Assembly: GCA_017624285.1 (NCBI GenBank)
Contig: JAGANI010000007.1
Coordinates: 1-63,961 of the forward strand
Direction of reading: 5' to 3'
DNA: 63,961 nt
Source: Clostridia bacterium
Lineage (GTDB): Bacteria; Bacillota; Clostridia; Christensenellales; Borkfalkiaceae
The notes under the pieces were generated by a model that saw only the letters and a list, made by a program, of their open reading frames with translations, did no database searches and had not been told where the DNA came from. Made by a program: the position numbers and the translations under genes. The first letter of the stretch is position 1; each line of letters opens with the position of its first letter. Shown piece after piece: positions 24,644 through 33,215 of the stretch.

Positions 24644-26806
24644 ATGAAAAAATTAACGTTATTGCTAATATGTATTCTATGCTTAACAAATTTATTTGCA
24701 ATTGGTTGTAATACCGAGCCTCCCGAACCAATTACGGTTATCAAAAAACCTGTTATTGAACTTATTGAAGGTGAAACGTATTCAAACCAAGTAAGTATTT
24801 ACGATGACGAAGGTAAGGAAGTAGAAGCAAGATTTAATACAGATTTATTCTATCGTACCAAATCTATGCAAACAGCTGCCGACCCTTACGTTTTACTTTG
24901 CGAGGACGAAACCGATACGGAAAACTTCGGCAAGTACTTTTTATGGGGTACTACCTGGTCGGGGTCTTACAACTGTTTTTCTAGTACAGATGCAGTAAGT
25001 TGGACACCTTGCTATGGCTCGTACGTGTGGGAGCCTGACGGGTGGGAGGCTGATCAAGCATACGCGCCCGAAGTTATTTGGGATGGCGAGGCTGACCCCG
25101 CCAACTATAATTTAGAAGACGACGGCATCGGCAAGGGCGTGTATTTTATGTTCTACACGGCTGACCCAGCTGAGCAGTATAAGTATTATACTGACGTAAC
25201 AAAAAACAATACCACTATTGGTTTAGCAGTTTCAGTTTCACCATATGGTCCGTATAAAATGTGGAACGGTGTTGAAACTGGCGCTACGATAGCAGGCGTT
25301 GATTACGGCAAGGCGGAAAATTTTAAACAATATACCACGTATGCCGATAAAGACTTATCAGAAGTCCCCTACGTTGGGCGTGAAAACGACCAAGTAACTA
25401 ATGACGACCAGTGGTTTAACAACTCTGCAATACGCGCTTCGTTGCAATTCCAGTTCGCAAATCGTCAATACGCTGGTGGCAATAACCCCGACGGCTATTA
25501 CGTAAACGAAGCCGCTGGTTATATGGTTGCCGACGAAGGCAGCAGTGGTTTAAAATTTTTAGACGCGCATCCGTTTGTTGACCCCGTTACGGGCGAAAAG
25601 TATTTATACGCATCACGTCAGTATTTTGGTACTAAAACGGCAGTCGACGAAAATGGCGAAAATTTATTCGCAGGGTTTTACGTTTACGGCTTTAAGATGA
25701 AGGATAACGATTGGTCGCAAATCGATTATAACTCGGTTACAAGAATAACTAGGGCGCACTATACGTTTACTTCGCAAGAAGCGGCAAACGCTTATAATAA
25801 AGCAGCGTCTGAATTTGATCCTACCCCTTATAAAGATGGTTTTAAGGAAACTAAGACGTATTCGCAACAAAAGTGTTCAATCGACCTAGACCCCATCGGT
25901 ATGAACGAAGGCGCTTGTATGGTTTATAACCCAAATTCGGGTTTATATCACTTAACTATTTCATCTGGTAATTACCCCGCAAACACATACTGTGTAATTC
26001 AGTTGGTTGCGTATAGTCCGATGGGTCCGTTCAGGAAGTTAGATGCTGACGAAGGCGGTATGGTTTTATCTGTGGACAACACGCAAGTTAGCGACGTAGT
26101 TACGGGCGTAGGACACCACGCCATCACCAAAGCGGGGGATGAACTTTTAATCGTTTACCACCGTCATAGAGATATTTCTATGGACGTACACGATAGATAC
26201 CCTGCAACAGACAGATTAGTTTACGTTAAAAACAATCTTGGCATGTCGGTTTTACACGCTAACGGCCCAACTAGTACGTATCAACCCAAATTTTACGGCA
26301 ACGGTTCAACCAAGTACGATATTATTTCTGATGAAGCCACCGTTACCGTTTCAGGTAATGATTATAATGACGCTAGCCTTATAAACGATAACGTAATTTC
26401 TACTTTAAGAAGCGAGTTAGAACCCCACGTTAAGGAGTTTGAGTTTACTTCTAACCAAGTGGTTATCACTTTAACTTTTGCTGATTATCGTGAGATTACA
26501 GCACTTATGATTTACAATAGTCGCGATTATTATAAAACTTTCTATAGCATCAACAAAGTTGAGTTAGACTTTAAAAAGGACGGTGTAGAGGGCGTTGCGG
26601 TTATAAATAATTTAGAGTTTGATTGGCTGGCAAACGAGCAATTTAACGGCAATAAAATGCGTGCAGGTGGTTCTGCTACGGCTGTATTTAGTCCGTTATT
26701 GATTAAGGAAGTGCGTATAACTATTGATAATATCAATAAAGCAGAAGGTTTTTCAGGCATTACCGCAATATCAGAAATTTACCTTTTAGGTAAACCAAAC
26801 GCGTAA
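24644..26806 (+). CDS. GH43-like five-bladed propeller lipoprotein
   Basis: 720 residues, AAAGGAG upstream. The signal peptide has lipobox AIGC. AADPYVLLCEDE (the base Asp position of GH43), FSSTDAVSWTPC, AYAPEVIWDGE, FMFYTAD, and MNEGACMVYNPNSGLYHLT with a conserved Glu follow the order seen in GH43/GH117-type beta-propellers. The last 160 residues resemble a discoidin-like beta sandwich (ASLINDNVIST, ITALMIYNSRDYYKT), probably carbohydrate binding. It would act outside the membrane on arabinan, xylan or galactan-type side chains. It is co-transcribed with the next lipoprotein 12 bases on. Confidence 0.82.
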   Translation: MKKLTLLLICILCLTNLFAIGCNTEPPEPITVIKKPVIELIEGETYSNQVSIYDDEGKEVEARFNTDLFYRTKSMQTAADPYVLLCEDETDTENFGKYFLWGTTWSGSYNCFSSTDAVSWTPCYGSYVWEPDGWEADQAYAPEVIWDGEADPANYNLEDDGIGKGVYFMFYTADPAEQYKYYTDVTKNNTTIGLAVSVSPYGPYKMWNGVETGATIAGVDYGKAENFKQYTTYADKDLSEVPYVGRENDQVTNDDQWFNNSAIRASLQFQFANRQYAGGNNPDGYYVNEAAGYMVADEGSSGLKFLDAHPFVDPVTGEKYLYASRQYFGTKTAVDENGENLFAGFYVYGFKMKDNDWSQIDYNSVTRITRAHYTFTSQEAANAYNKAASEFDPTPYKDGFKETKTYSQQKCSIDLDPIGMNEGACMVYNPNSGLYHLTISSGNYPANTYCVIQLVAYSPMGPFRKLDADEGGMVLSVDNTQVSDVVTGVGHHAITKAGDELLIVYHRHRDISMDVHDRYPATDRLVYVKNNLGMSVLHANGPTSTYQPKFYGNGSTKYDIISDEATVTVSGNDYNDASLINDNVISTLRSELEPHVKEFEFTSNQVVITLTFADYREITALMIYNSRDYYKTFYSINKVELDFKKDGVEGVAVINNLEFDWLANEQFNGNKMRAGGSATAVFSPLLIKEVRITIDNINKAEGFSGITAISEIYLLGKPNA

Positions 26807-26818
26807 GGAGGGATATAT

Positions 26819-29650
26819 ATGAAAGTTTTAAAATATTTAAAAGTTTTACTCCTTATAATCGTTATTTCAACAGGTGCTTTGTTTGCAATTTCCTGTCAAA
26901 CGCCTGAGCCTGAAGTTATTTACGAAACCCCCAGCGTTACCCTTGACGATTACGTTCCACCCACAAAAGAGTATAATACTTACGACGGTATAACTATCGA
27001 TGGTTTAGTAGACGACGCTTGGGAAGATAAACAAAAACTTTGTTTAACCGAAAACGTCGGTGGTGTCCCGCATGAGATTGAAATTTCTTCACACTTTGCT
27101 CAAGAAGGCTTAGTGATGTACTTTAAGGTTTTAGGCGCACCGGTTTTTTATAACCCGGTAAACCATCCTAACCAAAATAGTGGTGTAGAAGTTTATATCG
27201 CGCCAAGCGACGCTGCGTCTATTAAAGACGTTGGTTGGCAGGTTGGTATCGATTCAACTGGCAGTTATCTTTCTACCAGAAGTCTTAAAAAAGGTGGCAC
27301 GTTAGGTTATCAATATTTGCTTTTTAATACTTATATTGATATCGCTACTAATATTGACGGCGAACTCAACACTTATCAAAGCAACGGTTATTTTATTGAG
27401 ATGATGTTCCCTTGGGAGCATTTAACTGGTGGTGTAATACCAGACTCATTAAAAATTGATACGGCAATTATTTTCAAAAGTGAAATCGCTGGTCTTAGAA
27501 ACTCTTGGTATTCTTTAAGTAAGGCAGTTAATCCCGCGTACGATTTTAACGTTCCCACGTCTTGGTTCCGTTTTACTTCGGACGGGTATTTTGATGAATC
27601 CGCTCCCGCACCTTATACCATTAACAATGGTTTAGGCGTGCAAAACTGCACGGTAAACGTTTCAGGTAACTATAAAACTGGTATATCGGTTAACGTTATT
27701 CCCGATGCAGGGTATAGCGTTTCTTCCTTAGAAATTAACGGCATTTCTTACGATACACTTTCGGTAACATTACCGATAGGCGCTGATTATAAAGCCGATA
27801 TAGGCGTTGTTGTAGAGCCGTTTACCGGTTACGACTACGATATTTTAGTATCAAAAGGTTACGCTTACGGCGTTAAGTCGCCTGCTAAAAACACTAGTGT
27901 AACGTTTATTTCTACCGAAGGCGTAATGTACCCCACCGTGGTTGATAACAGCGGCGTAATAAACATTAAACTCCCTGCGGGTGATTACGTCATTAAGGCG
28001 CAAAACTTCGACCCCGTTACTATATCTTTATTAGAAGATAAGTTTGATGGTTATCAAGTTACCTTATTAAAGAAGGTGTTTAACGAAACCCACGGTTATC
28101 AAGCAAAAGACGATGAAACTTGCTTAAACGGCGCTTCCTTTAAGTTTGAAGACGTCAATGCAAAATTCACTTCTGCTTGGGAAGATAATATCAGGATGAC
28201 TATTTCCGACGTGGATTATTCGGATATCGTATTATTCAACTACAAGATGACCTTTAAGTTAAAAGATAGGATGTATTCGTCAATAATGTTTAAAGACGTA
28301 AACAACGGTTGGTGTAGAAAGGCGTTTTTTAACCTTGGTTCTTGGTTTAATAGTACCGACGTATCCGTAAAAACTTATAACGGTACTTTATTACACGTAT
28401 TTAATAAAAGCAACGCTACCGAAACTAAAATTGTGGACGATACTTATTTAACTATTGACCTTCATATGGTTATCAATAAAAACGTTGTTGAACTTTTCTC
28501 TGTTAAAGACGGCAAGTTGATTTCGCTAGGTTCTTTTACCGAAAACGCTAATATTGCAAAAGCGTATATCGGCACTACCGATAACGAAGGCAGTGTAGAG
28601 TACTCTGAGTTTAAGATTTACGAAGGAGACGAAGCAAAAGCTTACTTATCAGCACCCGTAAACGTAAGTAAAAATGATTTGGTTGAAGTTTCAGCCCCCA
28701 CTTCTATGTGCTTTGGTCAAAGGGCAACCGTTGTCGTTACTCCTGACGTCGTGCAAGACGGTGTGGTTGCTGTAAACGTTACAGTCAACGGTAAAAAAAT
28801 TGAACTTACCACTAACGAAGACGGTACTAAAACGTTTGCGATAGAGCATTTAGATAGTTCTATTGATAGTTATGATATCGTTATCGATGCACAAACGGTG
28901 TACCCCGTAGATACCCGTTTTGCTGTAACTGGTGTGGATATTGGCGGTAATACCTTTACGGTTTCTAACCAAAACGTTTTGTTAGAAGGTCAGTTGTTAA
29001 TTGATGCTACTATTGATGAAGATGGTAGTTTAGAAGTTTCTTTACCTGTTGGTAGTTACTTGCTTTATGTTGATGGATATGAAGTTACAACTATTTTAGT
29101 TACAAATAACGTAACGGAATACTCCATTAAGCTAGCTAAAAAGTTCTTTGTTGATAACGAATCGTTTACCACAGGTTACGATCAAGAAAAAGGTTATAAT
29201 TTTACAAGTTCAGTAAATAATAAGTATTTAGACGTAACGGGCGTTACGATAGCCCAACCATTAAAAATTTCGTTTACTTACTCTGGTACGATTGGCGCAG
29301 GGCATCGTCAATGGGTTGAAGTTGTCGCATCAAGCTCCAACGGCAACAAGTTATCGGCACAGTTTTTAACTTGGGATAGTAACTTCTTAATTAAAGAGCC
29401 TAAGTCTAGGACGCAAACGACTATTTATTCCGTTGCAGGCGCTTACGTTAAAGATTTCTATATTCTTTTACACGACGGTTATTTTGAAATCTACTATGCC
29501 GACGGCACTTATTTATTTAAGATTGACCAAAGCTGGAATACCCAAACGGCATTAACAGACGTAGTTGACTTACAGTTCTATTACGGTTGCGAAACTCACT
29601 CTGATTGGTCGATGTACAATATTAAAATTGAGCCGTATACAAATGCATAA
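26819..29650 (+). CDS. Large lipoprotein with CBM9/DOMON-like N-terminal domain
   Basis: 943 residues, GGAGG upstream. The signal peptide ends AISC (lipobox). Residues about 55-255 match the CBM9-like pattern: YDGITIDGLVDDAWED, then VEVYIAPSDA and GYFIEMMFPWEHL. After that come small beta modules with VNVIPDAGYSVSSLEINGI (a bacterial repeat-type fold). Two similar long beta-jelly-roll units occur, each preceded by LPAGDYVI- or LPVGSYLL-type linkers, at about 380-610 and 740-940. No catalytic motif is seen. A sugar-binding partner of the GH43-like lipoprotein is likely. Confidence 0.8.
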   Translation: MKVLKYLKVLLLIIVISTGALFAISCQTPEPEVIYETPSVTLDDYVPPTKEYNTYDGITIDGLVDDAWEDKQKLCLTENVGGVPHEIEISSHFAQEGLVMYFKVLGAPVFYNPVNHPNQNSGVEVYIAPSDAASIKDVGWQVGIDSTGSYLSTRSLKKGGTLGYQYLLFNTYIDIATNIDGELNTYQSNGYFIEMMFPWEHLTGGVIPDSLKIDTAIIFKSEIAGLRNSWYSLSKAVNPAYDFNVPTSWFRFTSDGYFDESAPAPYTINNGLGVQNCTVNVSGNYKTGISVNVIPDAGYSVSSLEINGISYDTLSVTLPIGADYKADIGVVVEPFTGYDYDILVSKGYAYGVKSPAKNTSVTFISTEGVMYPTVVDNSGVINIKLPAGDYVIKAQNFDPVTISLLEDKFDGYQVTLLKKVFNETHGYQAKDDETCLNGASFKFEDVNAKFTSAWEDNIRMTISDVDYSDIVLFNYKMTFKLKDRMYSSIMFKDVNNGWCRKAFFNLGSWFNSTDVSVKTYNGTLLHVFNKSNATETKIVDDTYLTIDLHMVINKNVVELFSVKDGKLISLGSFTENANIAKAYIGTTDNEGSVEYSEFKIYEGDEAKAYLSAPVNVSKNDLVEVSAPTSMCFGQRATVVVTPDVVQDGVVAVNVTVNGKKIELTTNEDGTKTFAIEHLDSSIDSYDIVIDAQTVYPVDTRFAVTGVDIGGNTFTVSNQNVLLEGQLLIDATIDEDGSLEVSLPVGSYLLYVDGYEVTTILVTNNVTEYSIKLAKKFFVDNESFTTGYDQEKGYNFTSSVNNKYLDVTGVTIAQPLKISFTYSGTIGAGHRQWVEVVASSSNGNKLSAQFLTWDSNFLIKEPKSRTQTTIYSVAGAYVKDFYILLHDGYFEIYYADGTYLFKIDQSWNTQTALTDVVDLQFYYGCETHSDWSMYNIKIEPYTNA

Positions 29651-29655
29651 ATAAA

Positions 29656-29685
29656 AAAGCACCCCATATGGGGTGCTTTATTTTG
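29656..29685. terminator. Bidirectional terminator
   Basis: Perfect stem AAAGCACCCC/GGGGTGCTTT, four-base loop. It serves the lipoprotein operon and, in the other direction, the sialidase-fold gene. Confidence 0.9.
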
Positions 29686-29709
29686 TTAAATTAAGTTTTA
29701 TTATCTTAA

Positions 29710-31083
29710 TTAAAGCGACCTAAAGTTTTTAATAACGTCAAACGTTTGATAGTTAGAGTTATGGTAGTCGTTAGGTTTATTTAAAGCCGTCCTGCAAACA
29801 AATATTATATCGTCGCCGTTAAATTCATAATCGACGTATTGGAAACCCGTGTACTTAGGGTCGCAATCGGTGTAGTCGTAAATATCTTTAACGGTTTCCC
29901 AATCGGTTAAGTTTTTACTCTTTAATAAGGAAAGCAAGTTTCTAGCCCAAGGGGTAGTTTTATCGTGTATTTTGGTTGCGACTGAGTAGTAATAACCAGA
30001 TTTATTATCATACTTAATGGTAAATTTGGATAAATGTGCAGGGAAGTTTAATAAAGAGTGGTATTTAAGTGGTGCGTCTGGGTCGTCAACGTCAACTTCG
30101 TAGCATATTGCGTGGCCGTCGCCAGCAAAACGCAATACGTTTAATAGTTTACCCTCTGGAGAAATTACTAACGTTCCTTCAATCGTCATAGAGCATTTTG
30201 GTAAGTTTAACTCCGGCACGTCGTCTGGATTAAAGGTTTTTGGCGGTGTAAAATGCCAATTTTCAGCATCTAAAAGGTCGGCGTTTTCGTCGATAGAAGC
30301 AACTATTGCAGCGTGGCAATAGTCTTTATTGTCCCAAGAACCCCATTCTAAAGTCTGGTAAAGCCTACCGTTATAAATAACTGGCGGTTGTGGGTTTTTA
30401 TGCACACCGTCGTTGCCAGCCTTGCCGTTAGAACCTCTTAAAAGGGTGGTGGGGGTGGTAAAAGTTTTGCCACCGTCGGTTGAGTTACCTATTAATAAAT
30501 CGCCGTATTCGGTCGAACACGCCATCGCGTAAAGCTCGTTTTTATGTATAAAAAGCTTTGCCCAAAAACAAGGCATAAGTTCGCTTACGTAGTGCCAAGT
30601 TTTACCCTCGTCGTCCGAGCGGAAAATTAGCGTCAGGTTTTGGGGGTGGTGTACGGCAAATACGTCCATTGAAGATAGCAAGTAGCCGTCAGGATGTTTT
30701 ACAAACGATGGTGAGCATAAATATCTGCCACTAAACGCGTAAACGGTGTCGTCAGGGTGTAAGTAGTTTACCACCGTGCCAACAACTTTACCCGTTCTAA
30801 ATAGTCTAACGGGGCTAAAGTTTTTGTCTGAAATTAATTTAAATTCGTAATCGGTGTCAGGTTCTAAATTAGTAATATCACACTCGCACTCGCTAGTAGT
30901 TTTATATAAAACAAAATCAGCGTCGTTTCGTTTTTTGTAAAAAACATTAAAGCTAGTGTCGTCTGACAGCCACTCAAAGTGAACGCTTTTTTCATTAGGT
31001 GCAACTCTAGATATATAAATTTTTGCGCCGTCGTTAATAAGTGGTTTATACGGAGAGTAACTCCATTTGTTATAACCTTTCAT
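29710..31083 (-). CDS. Sialidase-fold (BNR/Asp-box) protein with N-terminal FN3-like domain
   Basis: 457 residues from the Met at 31083, whose TAGGAG site overlaps the stop of the upstream aldolase. The longer open frame is rejected. Residues about 10-95 look like fibronectin type III (NLEPDTDYEFKLI). Then a six-blade propeller has two clear Asp boxes, SDDEGKTW and STDGGKTF. No signal peptide is seen, so it is intracellular unless exported otherwise. Pairing with a NanA-like aldolase suggests handling of a sialic- or ulosonic-acid-type sugar. The arginine triad of true sialidases could not be assigned. Confidence 0.75.
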   Translation of the reverse strand: MKGYNKWSYSPYKPLINDGAKIYISRVAPNEKSVHFEWLSDDTSFNVFYKKRNDADFVLYKTTSECECDITNLEPDTDYEFKLISDKNFSPVRLFRTGKVVGTVVNYLHPDDTVYAFSGRYLCSPSFVKHPDGYLLSSMDVFAVHHPQNLTLIFRSDDEGKTWHYVSELMPCFWAKLFIHKNELYAMACSTEYGDLLIGNSTDGGKTFTTPTTLLRGSNGKAGNDGVHKNPQPPVIYNGRLYQTLEWGSWDNKDYCHAAIVASIDENADLLDAENWHFTPPKTFNPDDVPELNLPKCSMTIEGTLVISPEGKLLNVLRFAGDGHAICYEVDVDDPDAPLKYHSLLNFPAHLSKFTIKYDNKSGYYYSVATKIHDKTTPWARNLLSLLKSKNLTDWETVKDIYDYTDCDPKYTGFQYVDYEFNGDDIIFVCRTALNKPNDYHNSNYQTFDVIKNFRSL

Positions 31084-31091
31084 GCTAACTC

Positions 31092-32015
31092 CTAAAGAAT
31101 TTTTTCTAAATAATCGGTGGCATACTTCATTTCTTCCACGCAAAATTTATTGTAGTCGTTAAGTTCTTCGCTCTTTCTGTTTCTAGCGTAATTCTCTGTT
31201 TTTATGCCGGAAAGCGTCATGCTATACTTAGCGGTTAAGGGGTAGCAAAGACCTACTTCAGTAAAACCAAAAGTGCCTATGCAAGATTGTAAAAACTCCG
31301 CCTTTTTATCGCCTTTTAAGTAAAGTTCTTTAAGCTTAGTATATAAAGCTGGGTGAAAGTTACACATAATACCGCAATACCCGTCTGCGCCGTTTTGTAC
31401 ACTCTTTAATAAGGTTTGGCAGTTTGCGTTTAATAACTTAAAGCCACTACCTTTTAAAAGTTCACAACGCTCTTTCATAGTCTTGACGTCGCAACAAGTG
31501 TCTTTCATATAGGTAAATCTACCAGTTTGCTTACACCACTCTAAGATGCGTGGGGTAACCAAGCGTTTGTAGGGGTGGGGGCATTCGTACAAACCAAGCT
31601 TAGCGTCAGCGGGTAACTTTGCTAAAAGCTTTTCAGCATTTTTAATAAATACGTCGTCGCCCTCGTTGTTTATATCTAATCTATTAGTAATAAGTATTAA
31701 AGCGTCTGTGCCGGATTCGTAAACGGCGTTAAGTTCTTTAACTTGGTTGTCAAAATCGTCGGAAACATGTCCTGAAGAAACCACGGTAAACTTCCTTCCG
31801 CCGTTTTTTTCAAGTTCCTTTGCTCTTTTATACACGATAGAGTTTAATTTTACACGTTCTTCAAGCGATAAATAAAAAATCTCACTCGACTGACAAACGG
31901 CAAAAATGCCATCTAAGCCGTTTTCGTAATACCAGTCGACATATTTGATTGCGGTGTCGTAATCAACTTCCCCATTGCTTAAATAGGGGGTTATCATCGT
32001 TGTAAAATTTTCCAT
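31092..32015 (-). CDS. DapA/NanA-family class I aldolase or lyase
   Basis: 307 residues. The TIM barrel has the family's Schiff-base lysine in FTYMKDTCCD (near 170) and the tyrosine in GLYECPHPYKR (near 141). The N-terminal motif FAVCQSSEIFYLSLEER takes the place of the usual GTTGE region. Family members include N-acetylneuraminate lyase, dihydrodipicolinate synthase and sugar-acid aldolases. The divergent AraC gene and the neighbouring propeller favour a catabolic sugar-acid aldolase. The exact substrate is unknown. Confidence 0.82.
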   Translation of the reverse strand: MENFTTMITPYLSNGEVDYDTAIKYVDWYYENGLDGIFAVCQSSEIFYLSLEERVKLNSIVYKRAKELEKNGGRKFTVVSSGHVSDDFDNQVKELNAVYESGTDALILITNRLDINNEGDDVFIKNAEKLLAKLPADAKLGLYECPHPYKRLVTPRILEWCKQTGRFTYMKDTCCDVKTMKERCELLKGSGFKLLNANCQTLLKSVQNGADGYCGIMCNFHPALYTKLKELYLKGDKKAEFLQSCIGTFGFTEVGLCYPLTAKYSMTLSGIKTENYARNRKSEELNDYNKFCVEEMKYATDYLEKIL

Positions 32016-32081
32016 AATTATACCTTTTTAATCAATATTTTTTGCCTATCAAGTAAACGTTTTGCTTTAAAAAAACAATAC

Positions 32082-32101
32082 TTTGATATAATTATATCAA
32101 A
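32082..32101. promoter_or_regulatory. Perfect 20-bp palindrome in the aldolase/AraC divergent region
   Basis: TTTGATATAA followed by its exact inverse TTATATCAAA, 67-86 bases upstream of the aldolase start and about 105 upstream of the AraC start. A good candidate operator, possibly overlapping the aldolase promoter. Confidence 0.55.
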
Positions 32102-32159
32102 AGTAAAAAATTATGCAATATTAATTTAGGACATATATTTATGTTTTTGGGACATTTAC

Positions 32160-32187
32160 TTGAAAACCATTTTTTTTGTGGTATAAT
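32160..32187 (+). promoter_or_regulatory. Promoter of the AraC gene
   Basis: TTGAAA (32160-32165), 16-bp spacer, TATAAT (32182-32187). GGACAT occurs twice just upstream (about 32129 and 32151), 22 bases or two helical turns apart, as AraC-type half-sites often are. Confidence 0.75.
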
Positions 32188-32205
32188 AAAAACTAGGAGT
32201 TAATT

Positions 32206-33042
32206 ATGAGGATTTTATACAAACAAGGAAGTAAAAATTTACAGACGGAAACACTTAATAAACTGGGTGTAACCGATTGTGTTTTTAAGCACTTAAATTT
32301 AGGCACGGACTATAACTTTGTATCAAAAAAACAACACCATCATGCTGGGTTTGAAGTTCACTTTATCAAAAGTGGTTCACAAAGTTACGAAATCGATGGC
32401 AAACCCATAACCTTAAATAATGGGGATTACGTTATAATTTGTCCAAACGTTCCGCATAAAGTAACAGCTATGCAACTTTTAACCGAAAAGTTTTCCTTAG
32501 TATTTAATTCAGACATTTTTGGCAAAAAAGCGCGCTACTACTTAGGTAAAACCGACGATAGGATTATGCAAAATGCGGAGTTCATGTTAAAAGAATTTTC
32601 TTTTAAAAAGCAACTATCGCCCATGCTTATAGAAAATGCTGTTTTTGAAATTTTAATTACATATTTTAGACAAAACGGTTTTAACGAGAAAAATATCGAT
32701 CGTCAAGATGATGAAAACGCCACGCTAATTTTAGCTAAACAATATGTTTACGACAACGTAGAATCCGCTTTAAGCGTAAAAGACGTTGCTGAATATTGTT
32801 ATTTAAGCACTAAGCAGTTAACGCGTATATTTTTACGGTATGATAATATCGCCCCGGGTGAATTTATCCGTAAAGAGCGCGTTAAGCGTATTGAACAGCT
32901 CATTGTGGAAAACAAGTACACCTTAAAACAAATTAGTGATAAAATGAATTTCGGTAACGAGCATTACTTTAACTTATTTTTTAAGCAAAACTATGGTATG
33001 CCCCCGGGTGAATACAAGCGTATGGTATTAGAAAAGGTTTAG
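32206..33042 (+). CDS. AraC-family regulator with cupin sensor
   Basis: 278 residues, TAGGAG upstream. The N-terminal cupin contains HHHAGFEVHFIKSGSQSYEIDGKP and GDYVIICPNVPHKV. The C-terminal AraC DNA-binding region has VKDVAEYCYLSTKQLTRIF and IKQ-ISDKMNFGNEHYFNLFFK-type helices, ending GMPPGEYKRM. It is divergent from the aldolase/sialidase-fold operon and most probably activates it in response to the sugar. It lacks the GC-rich codon use of the other AraC gene at 14.7 kb. Confidence 0.9.
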   Translation: MRILYKQGSKNLQTETLNKLGVTDCVFKHLNLGTDYNFVSKKQHHHAGFEVHFIKSGSQSYEIDGKPITLNNGDYVIICPNVPHKVTAMQLLTEKFSLVFNSDIFGKKARYYLGKTDDRIMQNAEFMLKEFSFKKQLSPMLIENAVFEILITYFRQNGFNEKNIDRQDDENATLILAKQYVYDNVESALSVKDVAEYCYLSTKQLTRIFLRYDNIAPGEFIRKERVKRIEQLIVENKYTLKQISDKMNFGNEHYFNLFFKQNYGMPPGEYKRMVLEKV

Positions 33043-33162
33043 GCAGTTTTTCGTTATGTCGTAAAAAAACGCGTACGTATCACGTTTTTTGTTACGTTTT
33101 AATGGCAAAACAAACAATAAAGGCAGATAAAAAGTGCGTTGTTTTAATAAAAGGTAATAAAA

Positions 33163-33192
33163 AAGCCCACCAAACGGTGGGCTTATTTTTTT
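33163..33192. terminator. Bidirectional terminator
   Basis: Stem AAGCCCACC/GGTGGGCTT, loop AAAC, with T runs on both strands. It ends the AraC gene and the converging ABC ATPase gene. Confidence 0.9.
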
Positions 33193-33215
33193 ATTAATTA
33201 AATAAAACTAGCTTT

